Assembly: GCF_963678635.1 (NCBI RefSeq) | Contig: NC_087069.1 | Location: 16,468,660-16,532,659, forward strand | From: Symsagittifera roscoffensis | Lineage: Eukaryota > Xenacoelomorpha > Acoela > Convolutidae | Direction: 5' to 3' | Length of the DNA stretch: 64,000 nt | Shown here: positions 1 to 12,723 of the stretch, one piece after another | How positions within the stretch are numbered: position 1 is the first letter of the stretch | How the letters are laid out: each line of letters opens with the position of its first letter | Translations under genes and position numbers: made by a program | Notes under the pieces: generated by a model | What the model saw: the letters and a program-made list of their open reading frames with translations, nothing else | What the model was told of the DNA's origin: nothing | The model's database searches: none

Positions 1-960
1 TGAAAATGGAAGTAAGCGGTATGAGTCATCGCGATTTCCATATATGGAAGTAGTACCAATTATGGAAGGATTTCCCTATATGGAAGCTGCTTAGGCGTTA
101 CTACTACTATATAAGTCTACAATTTTCTGCAAAAATCATTTATCCCAATGGCAGCTGCTATGTGTCAAGCTCTTCCCAGTTTTTATTCATATTATAATAG
201 TAAATCCTTGCTTATTTCTGTTTCCAACAAATTTTACGAAAAATACATAGTAGGCCAAGGTTATTGCAGGTCTATTCATGATTCTTTCTGTTCCTTGGGA
301 AATTGCAAATTTCATACAATTTGAATTGGAACACATCTTAGCCAAGTTCTTCAGAGATTAGACAAATATCAATACATATATCAAGAAATTGGTTGTCTAT
401 ACAGTTTTTACAAACACAGAGTCTTTTCGAGTATTGTCATATCAAGTGGGGAAGTCTCCAATCAGCTTAGTTTCGGAGTTCACCATTATTTACGATGGAA
501 AGGAGCAGAAAAAAAACACCAAGCGTATCAAGGAAACGACTTGTTCGGAAAAAGTTCAAAAAACATTATCTAAATTCTAATCAAAACCTTGCATCTACGC
601 AAAATCTTGGCTCAGCATTTCTAGACAGAAAATCAAAAAGTTCAAAATTCAAAAAATAAATCTGATTTGTTCAAAATAATTGATTGTTTTATTGATAGTT
701 ATGGTTCTGTAATTAGTGAGCGTGTCGATTTTTCTATTATTATTTAGAATAAAATCTAAGCAAAATTATTTAAATTTCAATTCAAATGTTTTTCAACGAT
801 TAAATTTAGGTTACTTTTTTTACAAGATGCAAAAAAACTTAATCACCTTATAACAATTTTGCGTTTTTTACAGAAAATTTGGTGCAGAACGCAACTTTTT
901 TCATCTTTTAAAAAATATATACATTTGCAAAACCTAACTTCTTTTTTCTTATTGTTTAGA
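1..960. other. Gene-free AT-rich stretch
   Basis: I see no supported gene here. The first 120 bases repeat short TATGGAAG-type words several times (for example CCATATATGGAAG). These may be the tail of a dispersed repeat whose relatives lie near 35.8, 54.4 and 59.7 kb. The short open frames are AT-rich and have no recognisable motif. Confidence 0.5.
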
Positions 961-964
961 AATT

Positions 965-1800
965 ATCAGTACTGATGACTTCGAGTGCTTTTCCGTATCT
1001 TAATAAACTGTTTTCTGATAATTATTGTTTAGATATGTGCAAAAACAGATTTTTTACTGATCAAATTTAAAACAAAGAATTTCTTAAATTTAAATTTTTA
1101 ACATTGCAAGAAAATCTTGTTACAGTTTTCTTTAGAATGTGAAAAAAATTAATAAAAATTTTCTTCGAATGCGAAATTTTTTGGTTTTTAAAAAAGTATG
1201 CAAAAAAAATTATGAAATATTTTGCATGTTGCAAAATTTTTCAAGAAAATTTTCTGCACGATGCAAGTTTTTTCTTAATTTTTCAAAAAATATTTGCAAA
1301 AGACAAACTTCTTTTTTCTTATGCAAATGCAAAAATGCAAAATTTTATTGTAAAAAACTTGTTAAATTAATGCTAAAAGTTTTTCATAATCGATGACTTT
1401 GGGTGCCATTCCCTATCTTAATACATTGTTTTTCCGAATTTTTTGATCAATATAAATGCAAAAGAGAGATTTCTTTATGATCAAACTTAAAACAAAGATT
1501 TTCCTTTACTTTAGTTATTAACAGTGCAAGAAAATCCTCTTTCAGTTTTTTTCAAAATGCGAAAACTTTTAATGAAATTTTTATAAACTTGCGAGATTTT
1601 CTTTGATTTTTTATTAAGTATGCAAACAAATTAGGAAATTTTTTGCATGGTGCAAAAACTAAGGTAAAGTTTTTAACAGTTTGCAAAAAATGGTTTAGTT
1701 TTTTTGCCATCTTTCTAACAAAATTCTATAAAAATATTTTCCAGATGCATAATTAGTTTAATTTTAACAAAGTTTTACCTTTGAAATTTCCTAATAAATT
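965..1800. repeat. Imperfect tandem duplication, period about 425 bp
   Basis: The segment around 965-1390 recurs, diverged, from about 1390 to 1800. Shared landmarks come in the same order: GATGACTT followed by CCNTATCTTAATA, then GATCAAA-TTAAAACAAAG, then a stretch of AATGCGAAA, AAGTATGCAAA and TTTTGCATG words. The word TTCCCTATCTTAATAC also occurs near 8790 and 8860, so part of the unit belongs to a dispersed family. Nothing coding was recognised. Confidence 0.6.
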
Positions 1801-2054
1801 TTTCTAAGATCTCTTCGTTCCTATCTCCTTAAAATAAAAATACTAGATGCAAAGAAAAGAAATTACAAAACACAAGACAATAACCATTTTATTTACAAAT
1901 CAAAGAGTTGTTGGTCAGCTGAGTTCTCAAAAATTTCGCAAGTTCTCAATGGAGCGCAAAGCTGGTCTTGCATCCATCACTGGTGGTTCGCTGACTGGAG
2001 GTCTTGGCTCAGTGAACCCCCATCCTCTTCGATGGTAATTGGGTTGTCCATAGA

Positions 2055-2319
2055 TCACTCTTCCCAAGGAAAGAGGAAATCGTCGAATGGTTGAACCACA
2101 TATCTAGAGTCAGGAGTTTTGAGGTAGTTCATTCCCACATGCTCGGCCACTTCCTCCATCATTTGCATTTCTCCAAGTTGGTTCTCTGTAGGGGTACCTG
2201 CGTTAAATGAAGTTCGTTGAAATCGCTGCGCATCACTTCCACCATGTGCCAGACTTGGATTGGGATGTCCATTCGTGCCAGAAAAACTCCAAAAACTGTT
2301 TCTCGCACTGGGATTTGTA
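2055..2319 (-). CDS. Possible terminal coding exon, unidentified protein
   Basis: On the minus strand a frame opens just after a plausible acceptor (TTTTCAGCTGATTTAG, AG at 2321-2320). It runs about 87 codons to a TGA at 2057-2055. The peptide is polar and rich in Gly, Asn, Ser, Gln and Glu, with a stretch MQMMEEVAEHVGMNYLKTPD and an acidic-aromatic end (FDDFLFPWEE). The same frame continues after the stop for about 25 and then about 27 more codons between stops, so the exon may be decayed or may read through. This stretch is clearly more GC-rich than its flanks, which supports coding. I do not recognise the family and found no upstream exon. A competing 77-aa minus frame (2159-2392) covers part of the same DNA. 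Confidence 0.35.
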
Positions 2320-3612
2320 CTAAATCAGCTGAAAATTCCACCGAGAACATACGGTTGTTGTTTTTGACTGAAAATATCATTCTGAGCAACAAGTTGGATT
2401 AACGATACAGAGTAAAAACAAGATTTACAGTTGAGAGGGAGAAAATTGACGGTGGTTAAGTTGAAATTATTGTATTTAGAGCTGAGAGAGGAGGTAGTTG
2501 ACGATAGTTAAGTTGAAAATAAAATGAATTTTTGTTAAGAGAGAGGGGTACCTTCAACTGGAATGTGTGGGTTTAACCAATCAGAATGGATTTTCCTTAT
2601 TTGGGTTGTAGTCGTGTTCAATCAGATTTTAGTTTCCTTTCTATGGAATTCTTATAGAAAACTCGTGTCCCATTGGAAATAGAGCTCCATTTTACACATT
2701 GTCGTTTCCAATCACAAAAATGTTCATTTTTGTTCAAGTTGTTGTATCTAATTAGACAATGATTTACATTTTAAGGACTTCAGTCTTCCAAAGAAGTATA
2801 ATATACACAAAAGCAATCGCAAAAAGAAATGACCAAAAGTTGTTTGCTGTAAAAATAAAAAATTTTGCCGATATAAGTAACAAAAGAAGAAAAATTAATT
2901 AAAGTAGCATCACTACAAGTCTTCTCTTCAAGTTAATTGAATTTTCTGTAAATAATCGATGAAAATTTGCTGATTTTTCAGCAGATATTCAAGTTTTTTG
3001 ATTTTGATGTAGATTTGAGAGGATAACTCAGAGTTGATGAATTTTTCAATGCAAATCTCTGGAAATCTGATACCAAACCTGATCATGCAAGATTTTGAAC
3101 TTTGCAAGTCTTTGAAAAAATGGAGGAATAAAGAACTTTGCTGGGGAGTTTTGACAAATTTGGGAGTTGGTTATGGACTAAAAAGAGTCTTTGAAATATT
3201 ATCGTACGACTTTTTTATTAACTTCAATTTTTCTAAAATAAATAAAAAAAATTTTCTAGTCAAGTGTAACTCAGCAGTAAATTTATAGCTTTGATACGCA
3301 ATATGGGGATCAAAAACAAACTCTTTGATTGAGTAAGTTTCCCTGAAGAGACCTTTACTTAGTCGAAGAACTCTATTTTGGACAACATAAACGTCCAAAA
3401 AAATGTGAAAAAAGTAAGAGTCTACATCTATTCCACCAATATGGAAATCAGACGGAATATTTTCTTTTTTCTTTTAGAGTAATTCGAGGAAGTTCAAATG
3501 TTTTTTAATTGACATTTTTCGAAAATCAAAATTTTGGATCCAAAGTTATGTCTAGAAACTGCCTAGTTCTGATTGTTGAAAATTTTTCTGGAAAACTCTA
3601 GAATTTTCGAAG

Positions 3613-3795
3613 GAATGACGTAGGCGATGACGTCATTGCCGAAAAAGGAATATTGCGTGGGTAGTGACTTCACATCTAATTATAGAATGACGTCCTTACC
3701 ATAAAAAGAAAATTGCGTAGGCGGTGACGTCACTTCTATTCAAAGAATGACGGCATTACCGTAAAAGGATAATTGCGTAGGCGATGACGTCATTG
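3613..3795. repeat. 60-bp tandem repeat carrying CRE palindromes
   Basis: Units start with GCGTAGGC (or GCGTGGGT) at 3655, 3715 and 3775, exactly 60 bp apart, with a shortened unit before them. Each carries the palindrome TGACGTCA or a close variant: perfect at 3628-3635, 3725-3732 and 3785-3792, and one mismatch at 3665-3672. A second half-unit word (GAATGACG..ATTACCGTAAAA) also repeats. The motif is the cAMP-response-element core. Any regulatory role is inference. Confidence 0.75.
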
Positions 3796-3989
3796 TTAGT
3801 ATATTTTTGCTTGTTTTTATGGCACAAATCATTCATTTTGTTTGCCAATCAGAAACAGTTAATTGAACTTTACTTCAAATTGTACAGTTCGTTACTTCGC
3901 AAAAAGAAAAAGTATGTATTTTCATTCAATTGGTACTTTAAACTTTTAAATTTGGAACATTTCTAGAGTCCCAATTGTTTAGACAAGGC

Positions 3990-6900
3990 CTACCCGAATC
4001 GAGAAAAAAAAGTGCGGAGACTGTGGAAATATGTATAAACGTCAAAACGCAGCTCGACATCGAAAAATATCTGCTAAATGAGTTTTTTCTTGTGCTGTCT
4101 GTAAGTATTTCACTTACAATCAACAAGAAATGAACTATCATATGGCTAAAAAGCATGCACCTTCAAGTTCGAAGCAGTCAACAGTTTGTACTTCTTGTGA
4201 ACAAGAAATCTCATGTTACTACTCTCTCCAACAACATCGGAGAAAAGAATATGGAGCAAAACAACGGAAACCCAGTGATACTGTAGCGGACTTGAATAAG
4301 ATTGTGGAGGAAGAAGGGGGTGATGGTGAAAAGTTGAAGGAGGATCTTAGTGCTTGTCAGCATTTTTTGGTGGATACGGAGATGGAAAAAGGGAGACATA
4401 AGGTATTTAACTTTCAAATGTCCAAGTTAGATACTAAAATTATAAACGAGAAACTAGAGGAAGTCTTCAATAAGCTCTGGGTTTTGTACTTCGAAACATT
4501 GAGACTGGTGAATATCGATAATTCTACGCCCATGAAAACAATACTCTGTTCGAAAAATTCCACTTACTTTGTACGAAAGCAGATTTGATAAAAATCCAAG
4601 GAAAAGTAGAAAAATATGATATTGTGGAGCAATGTACCCAAAAACGCCAGAACACAAAGTGGCTATTCAAGCTGATTACTAACGTTACAATTTTTGCTGC
4701 GTTGCTGAAAAACATCCCCATGGGATGTCCGGACTCTGTCTTACCCGAAACTTTACTACGACATACACAAGTGAATTGTCTTTTATCTAACAAAGACAAG
4801 GAACCCTACAAAGATCATTTGTGTCTTTTCCGTGCATTGGCCATGTACATGAACGGACATATTGATCTGGACTCTCACACTTCTAGATACTTTACAGAAT
4901 TTGTATCAAAGTCTGGTTATGATCCTAAAAATTTCTTTCTGTAGAAGAGTTTATGTAGAAGACTTAACTGCTGTCGAGGAAATTGTTCAAAGGAACATCT
5001 TTATATACAATTTCGATATCCAAGAAGCAGAATATGTAGGAGAACTAGCTCGACGAAGTATTGGAAGATTTGACAAAACAGTCAAATTACTGAGATTTAA
5101 CAATAATATCATTCATACAAATGATATTGATTCTTTCTTCAAGTGTTTCCGGTGTCCTAGTTGTGATACTTTCCTCAAGAGATCTGAGTTTCTCAACAAA
5201 CATCTTCTGAGATGCAAGGACCGAGTGAAACATATTTACCCAAACAACATCTATGAGCTTTGCGAAACCTTGTTTGAAAAGCTAGAAGAATTCAACCTTC
5301 TAGTTTCTGAAGATAACAAACTATTTAATAATCTAGCACTTTTCGATTTTCAGTCGATTTGTGTTCCTAGAGAGGAACTAAAAGAGACGCAAACTACTAC
5401 CTGGATTGGAAAACATGCTCCAATTTCAGTTTTTATATCATCGAATCTGATTGATGAACCCATCTTTTTGTACAACAAGGATCCACAGAACTTGATTATT
5501 GATTTTGTAAGCAAGCTCGAGCTCTTGGCTGAGAAAAGTAAGCTGGGGATGAGAATAAAATTTCAAGATATTGAAGTACCTGTCAATGAAAGAATGAAAA
5601 AGATCTTTGATCAGCTGATCGAACGTGGTAAAAATTATTAAAGTAATAAATTTCAGTACGAAGGCGAATGCATCGAATATTCGGAAGAAGCAGATATGTC
5701 AACACAATTCTTGCGAATTCAGGATAATCAACTCATTGATTTGAAGCAACATCTGGAGATATGTAAATACTTTACCTGTTTTTGGGTTTAACAGCGGTAG
5801 ATATGATTTAAATTTGATCAAGTCCTACCTAATCCCCTATTTGATTCGCGATAAAGAACAAGAAACATGCGTCATCAAAAATGCAAATGACTTCATATCT
5901 TTCAAGTTTGGAGACGTACACTTTCTCGACATAATGAAGTTAAAGCCTATAAAACTAGCGAAACAAAAGGGTTTTTTCCCTATGAGTGGTTTGATAACCC
6001 AGACAAACTTGACTTTCCTGAATTGCCACCGAATGAAGCCTTTTTCAGTAAACTTAGAAACAACAATCCTCTGAACAAAGACTTCACTGATTATGAGAAG
6101 CTTAGAAAGAGTGGAATTGAGGAGCAACAGGTACTGGAAAAGCTACAAATCAAGACTGTTCCTCCATCTGGTTTGGATAGTTACAATTACTTACAAGAGA
6201 CTTGGAAGAAAAAACGGAATGACAGTGTTCAAAGACTTTTTGAAGTGGTACAACAACAGGGTTGTAGTTCCAACCCTGGAGGCAATGCAAAAAATTATTC
6301 AGTTTTATCATAACAAGTGAATAGATACGTTGAAACTTGGATGCACACTTCCAAATCTCGCAAACATATGTCTACACAAATCTACAAATTACAAGTTTTA
6401 TCCATTTTGCGAAAGTGATAAAGAATTGTGTGAAAAAATTAGAGAGGACATGACTGGTGGACTTTCCATTGTTTTCACTCGAAAAGCTGTAGTTGATGAA
6501 ACATACATCAGAAATTCATCAATGTGTGTAAATCAATCGTTGGAATTGATGCAAGCCAGCTTTACCCTTTCTCAATGTGTCAAGAGATGCAAACAGGACT
6601 GTACAAGAGATGGGAGTTTGTCACTGAAATGCAGAAAGCTAAGGCTAGACATAATCAAACTCGCAACTTTGAGAATATGGTCATGTCTTTTTATCAAGAA
6701 AAGAGAACAGAATGTGAAATTGAGAGCTTTTTTACATCTGGAAAACAGAAAAAAATCGACTGTTTTAATGTTGACGGTTACTGCGAGCACTGTAAAACAG
6801 TATTCGAAGCAATGGGATGTTACTGCCACTTCTGTTCCTGTCAAGAAGTTCGTCCCTCCTTAACAGAACAGGATATTGAGCGAGGAAACAAGAAGAGAGA

Positions 6901-8253
6901 GATGGATGATATGCGATGAGAATACATTAAAGAGAAAGGAGACAGAGTGGAAGAAATGTGGGAGTGTGACTGATGGGAAAGTTTTAAAACCAATGACAAG
7001 ATCAGAAATCACGTCAGAACCCACTTTCCCTATAAAAAAACCTCTTTCTAAAGACTCCCTTCATGCAAAAATAAAAGATGGATCTCTTTTTGGCTACGTG
7101 CAGTGCGACTTAGTTGTTCCAGATGAGCTAAAATCAAAGTTTGCCAGTTTTCCTCCAAATTTCAAGAAGACTAAGGTTGGAAGAAACGATTTGGAGACTA
7201 CATAAAAAACTATGCAATCGAGAAGGAAATGTTAAAACAGCCTCAGAGAATGCTGATATCTAGTTTCAAGCTAGAAAATGGAACAGTTATAACTCGACTG
7301 TTCAACTTTTATTTGGAACTTGGCTTGCAGTGCACCAAAAATTACCGATTTGTTTATTATTCTTCTCGGAAGTGTTTCAATATTTTCGTTCAATCAGTGG
7401 TTGATGCGAGAAGAGAAGGAGATGAAAACCCATTGTCAGGAGTTGTAGCAGAAACGATGAAACTTTTGGGTAATTCCTCGTATGGATATCAGATTATGGA
7501 TAGATCGTCGAGACATACAATCACAAAATATCTGAACGATGAAAAAACTCATAAGGCAATCAATGAACCACTGTTTAAGAGAATTAACACAGTTGAGAAG
7601 GACTTATATGAGGTGGAGTTATTGAAATCAACCATTGAGCACCGAGAACCCATCATTGTTGGTTTCTTCATACTTCAGTATGCAAAACTGAGAATGATGG
7701 AGCACTACTATAACTTCTTCGACAAATTTTGTGATGTAAACAAATTTGAGGAGCTAGAGATGGACACAGACTCCCTTTTTTTAGCTCTTGCTGAAGAAAG
7801 TTTATACGACTGTATCAAACCAGATAAGAGAGCTGCTTGGGAAAAAATGAGGGAAACTGACTGCAGAGACTCTTTCAAGGCGGATGCAAAATCTAATTCA
7901 ATCCCTCGAACGTGTTACAGTACGCATAAAAAGTATGATAAACGGGAGCCGGACTTTTTAAAGAAGAATTTAGATGTAAAGAAATGTATGTTTGTGTTGC
8001 AAGACATATTGCTGCTATGACAACAAGTCCGATAAGTTCAAATTTCGCGGTAAAGGACTAAATAAACGGGTTCTAGAAGATTCTGGAGACGGTCCCATGT
8101 CAAAATACAGGAGAGTGCTTGTTGAAGCAATATATCTTACATCTACTAACAGAGGATTCAGAACTATAAATCATATGGTGGCCACATATGAACAGACAAA
8201 GAAAGGACAAAGTACAAGATGATGGAATTCATACAAAACCATTGAACTTATAA
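3990..8253 (+). pseudogene. Polinton/Maverick-type protein-primed DNA polymerase B, frame-broken
   Basis: About 1,400 codons of a family-B polymerase are recognisable, in the right order but spread over at least eight frame changes and several in-frame stops (for example TGA 4079, TAA 4519, TAA 5639). The N-terminus has three C2H2-like fingers (about 4013-4260), and another CxxC finger lies near 5147-5220. The exonuclease part has an Exo I-like FDFQS near 5345, where the family normally has FDFES, then an Exo II-like FNSGRYD near 5787. The polymerase motifs are intact: A, DASQLYP (about 6548); B, KLLGNSSYG (about 7459-7485); C, MDTDS (about 7762-7770). The end DGIHTKPLNL and stop at 8251-8253 look like the natural C-terminus. 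Length is near complete, so decay is mostly by small indels. No integrase, packaging ATPase, capsid or Ulp1-like protease of a Polinton is visible in the flanks. The copy is therefore solo, or the rest has been lost. Other protein-primed polymerases are possible alternatives. Confidence 0.88.
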
Positions 8254-9219
8254 GAATTGATCTGGTGTAGTAAAATTATTCATGATGTCGTGTTATATTG
8301 GTTTATGATAATAGAATAAAAAATGTTGCAGTAAACTTGTTATACAATGCAGTGATTTATATACTTTTGTAATTGATTTTTTTTTCTTCAAATATTTGTT
8401 TTTTTTCGAAGTCTCTGTATATTTCAGCATTGTTTCAATTAGATAGAAAGTAAGATTTTCGTTTCAATTGGATAGAAGGTAAGATTATCTAATAAATTAG
8501 GTTAAAAAAAATAGCTAATCTTATCGTTGATTTTTTTTGAAAATTTTTTCATAAAAATTTCAAGTTTTTACCCAAAAAACTCCTACCATCGACTTGCGAT
8601 TTATCAAAAAACTAATTAAAATTCCTTCATTACACAAGCTACTCGTAATTAATCTTTGATAATTAACAATTAGGCAACGGGCGCCGAAATTTTTGCGAAT
8701 AAAATACAATTTTCCACTCAAAAACCAAAAAAATTACTTTTTTCTATCTCTTACTTTTTCTACCTCTTACACTGAAACCTTACCATTCGTATTCCCTATC
8801 TTAATACATTGTAGACTCTATACCCAATGTTAACACACAGATGGCAGACCGGATCCTCTATTCCCTATCTTAATACGTAGGGGTCTAAAGTAGGTAATAG
8901 AGGTGGACCATACCAGAACCTATCTAACCTTCGGTAGCTCGATTCCGTTGGTGACTGCGCCATTTGGAATTAATCTTAACGTACTTGTAACAGCATAAGT
9001 AAAAAAAATAAAAAGCCTGAATATAATTGACTTCAATTATGTACAGTCACGATCGCCTTTGGCAACACGCTGACACAACGCTTTCTATTACAACTACTTT
9101 GGTAACATTAACTTATAACATGGGTAACAATGTCCCCTAACATAAGGTATATAACAGCCACTTGGTTTTCACTAAAATAATTTTAAACATTTTTGACTAC
9201 AATCGCGAACCAGCATTCC
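8254..9219. other. Non-coding spacer with a repeated 16-bp word
   Basis: No gene was seen. TTCCCTATCTTAATAC occurs twice about 70 bp apart (about 8792 and 8861) and again at about 1412. This suggests remnants of one dispersed repeat family on both sides of the polymerase pseudogene. Confidence 0.5.
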
Positions 9220-9865
9220 AAACAAAATGCGAAAAAATTACTCAAAATAGTTAAACCCTCCAAAGCATTGAAAATGTCATTCACTCCAATCAATTCATTA
9301 TGATAAAAAGGCATCAAAAGATGTTACTCCAAAAAAATAAGTTATAACCTAAATTATAACGTAAACTACGACATGAAAATTTGGATGCTCATAAGTCGAA
9401 ACAAACCCGGATTTGGTCTAGCATGGTCAAGGCATATCTTGCTTGGGTGGATCACGGTTGAGCACACGTTGCTCGATCGAGCACGGTCGAAACTCATCTT
9501 CTGTTTATTTTTTGGTCGATACTTACCTCGTGCACGGTTAAACTTTTCTCGAGCACGGTGGAAACATACCTCGAACACGGTTGAACATACCGATTGTGCC
9601 GTGGTAACTCGGAGTCACATTTTTCAAGTTTTGACTGAAATCGGAAACCAAGATTCAAGAAAAGTGAAAAAAAAGTAGTTCAAAAGTAGCTCAAAAGCTC
9701 AAAAGTAGTTCATCCCTTAAAAGCGTTTATTTTGCAAATAACTCTAATCATTTCATTCTGATAAAAAAGTATCATAAGATGTTACTCGAAAAGCATAAAT
9801 TATAACGTTTAAAATGGGATAGCTAAAGTTGCTTGGAGTTCATAACATAAAGGAACTTGATCGAG
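9220..9865. repeat. Duplicated block enclosing a degenerate 22-bp minisatellite
   Basis: The sequence ending in ATGTTACTCCAAAAAAATAAG-like words at 9310-9350 recurs at 9760-9810 (ATAAGATGTTACTCGAAAAG), so a block of about 430 bp is duplicated. Between the copies, about 9445-9590, a degenerate repeat of about 22 bp follows the pattern CGAGCACGGTnGAAACATAC (GATCACGGTTGAGC, GAGCACGGTCGAAAC, GTGCACGGTTAAAC, GAGCACGGTGGAAAC, GAACACGGTTGAAC). The open frames across it come from the repeat and are not genes. Confidence 0.6.
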
Positions 9866-12690
9866 GCATATCTTATTTGGTCGAAACATACCAAATTTTG
9901 GTGGAGTTTGACGGACGATACTGATTTTTGATTGAGACGGTGGAAGCATGAAGTGAGATTCTCGACCCGCGTCACCTACTAAGTTTTTGTAATCATACGC
10001 CCATAATGGTCTGGTGAATGATTTAACTTTTCATCAAATTCCTGATAAAACTGGTAGCATCATCGCCAAACCGAGTGGACCAAAAACCATTCATGACGAC
10101 TGACTACACGAAAACTAACTTTCTCGACAAGACAAAGCCTAACTCAACGAAATTTTTCTGAAGTAAATATTCTGAAAGAAAACCAATCGATCGTTGTGTA
10201 ACCAAAAACAGTTGTTTGGCACAAAATAGATCCGATTTCGAACTAAATCAAAATAAGTTCATCCATTTAAAGACAAGGTTCGATCAAATTTGATTCCTTT
10301 TTAGCCCAAAAACAACTAAGTTTTTCCAGTAGGCAACTGAAAAATAAACATTACAATTAAAATATATTCACGGCATTTTAACATTTTTATCACGGGTTAT
10401 CGTCGTGTGGCATCGTTTAGACGTTTTTGAATAAAAAAACTGATGCGTTTTGAGCTTAAGCACTGATGGGTGTTCTCCATAAATGGTGTTTGAAAATGCT
10501 CTAATCGAAAAAATCTGGACTGTTGAAATCGAATCGATTCACTTAACCAAAAACGTTGTTAATCAAGTTGCGGCATACAAGTTTTGATTTTTCAGCAAGT
10601 TTTTTGAAAAGTTGCATCTCAACTACTCATAGTCTGGCTTCAAGTAATTCGTATTTTTTTGTTTTTTTTTCGAGTGCCTCTTATAGTTGGACTCATTTTT
10701 CGTGTCTAAAATTGACGTGTAATCAAGCAGACAACTTAAATTAGAAATAACAGACAAGGAAACTTAACTTCAGAATTAGAGGAAAAAAAGTAATTTTGAA
10801 GAAACAAACTTCTTTACCCAGTTTACGAAAAAAGTGTAGAGCTAAGAGATAGGATACAGCATTTGGTCATGGCATCATAGATATATAAATAACTCGTTTA
10901 TTTGTCTTTTTTCATTTGTTTGTCAAAAGTATTGAGGCTCTTCATATAGCTCGTTTGTAAATTATACCTTGAAGATTAGCTTAAAATTGATCAGCTGGCT
11001 AAAGTTTGTTTCCATAATTTAACTAGTATGAAATACAAAATTCAGGTAAATTGAGTTGAGGCAAAAAATGGTTGAGCTGGTAGGAAGGTTAGAAAAATAA
11101 ACAAACATGCGCAAGATTGGTTAAATGTCTAAAAGTTTAAGTGAAAACTAACCCTTTTTTCATTATCGAGCGAGAAATGATATGGTAAGTTCGATAACGT
11201 AGATGACCCTTTTGAAAGTTTATATTCATATTGCTAAAATATAATCAAAAACAATCCAAAAACTGACTCTCGAAAGCAAAATTTTTATTTTTGCTAATTT
11301 TTTTCTCTACGTTTTCCAACGAAAAAATTACTGAGAAATTAATTGAAACATATCCTGAGCTGACAAGAAATTGTTTACGAGCTGGCAAGTTGCAAAAACC
11401 TAAAATGTTGTGCCATATTGATGGACTATTGATTTAGTTTGATACAAAATGTAGCCAAAAAAATTACTTTAAGCCCATGTTTTGGCAAATTTTTGGTTCC
11501 ATTTTCATACTGATTTTAGTAACAAAAAACTATTTTAAAATCAGCGGTATCCAAATTTCTCTTTTTTTTCTGTGTTTTCAACTTGTAGAGCTTAAACTCA
11601 GTTATTCTAGACTATCAAACAGAAGACAAAAACGGAAATCAAGTGAAACGTACGCTTTTCAACTGTCTTTCGTGTCAATGTTTTGCCTGAACAAAAACCA
11701 GTAGCGCTAATAGGTAAAATTTTTTCAACAAAAATGAATTGTTCTAAATTTCCATAATATGTAAATAACTACAAAATTGCGCGTTCAAGGATAATTATGA
11801 AAATGAAATAGAGAGAAATTTTGCGTAACTTTAATTTTAATTACCGACTAAACCCTTGGACTCGCAAAACTCAAAAATGATTCCCCTAAGCTCAAAATTT
11901 GCGGCGAAAACTGTCCAACCAATTGAATCTTGCTTTCCGTAGCTCTGAGCGAGATTTTTCTTGAGTACAAAGTTTTGCTTAAGTTTCAATACAAAAGGTT
12001 CAAAACAAGAGTTAAATTGAAGCAATTTTGGTGAACTTTTGACAAATTTAACTACTTTGCGAAAATCAGTTTTTAATAGTAACGTTTTTCAAGCATCTAA
12101 ATGGGCTTCTGCAACTCAACGTAGTTTTTCACCTCAAGTTTTTCACAGCGAGTTGATTTCACGCTTCAGCTGGACTGTAAAGTTACACCAAAAAAACTTT
12201 TTCAAAACTTGCATGCTATCAAAGAGCTGTTTCCCACGATATCCTTCTCTCACTTCGATACGATGCATTGATTGACTTTAAAATTTGGGCTTTTTGCTGT
12301 TTGCTCTTCATAAGAAAAAAAAAACAAAAAAAATACTTAGGAGTAAAAAAAGTGCAAAAAATGGATAATTTCGGTCGTATTTGAAACTTACCTTACAAAA
12401 TAAGCGATACCTTTAATAGCTAATTATAGGCCCAAAAAATCCGCACACTAGGTGATTCTTGCTGTTTAAAAATGTTTCTCGGGTGTTCGACAACCGCTCA
12501 CAGTCTTATGTTTGAAAAATGTTTACAAACTTACCAAGCAAAATAATTGATAGCTTTATTAAACAAATTGAAGGCCAAAAATTAAAAAAAAAACGCTCCT
12601 TAGGTGATGCAAAAAAGTGTTTTCTCGGATGTTTGAAAAATGTTTACACGGTGGCTTGAGAATTTTTTTGGAAATTTCAACTTTTTTTAG
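9866..12690. other. Gene-poor AT-rich stretch
   Basis: I found no frame with recognisable homology, codon structure or splice context on either strand. Open frames of 60-78 codons occur by chance at this base composition. Confidence 0.5.
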
Positions 12691-12723
12691 AATTCTAGTC
12701 TCAATTTGTGGCCACAAAATACA

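Noticed and set aside
3628-3792. CRISPR-like array from the regular 60-bp repeats
   Set aside because: The units are contiguous with no unique spacers, and the DNA is eukaryotic.
5629-5656. 29-nt intron in the polymerase (GTAAAAATT...TTTCAG)
   Set aside because: Removing it breaks the reading frame, while reading straight through keeps the frame with a single stop. An in-frame stop is the simpler explanation.
7992-8222. Separate small gene after the polymerase
   Set aside because: It is the C-terminal part of the same polymerase in another frame, continuous in order with the preceding frame.
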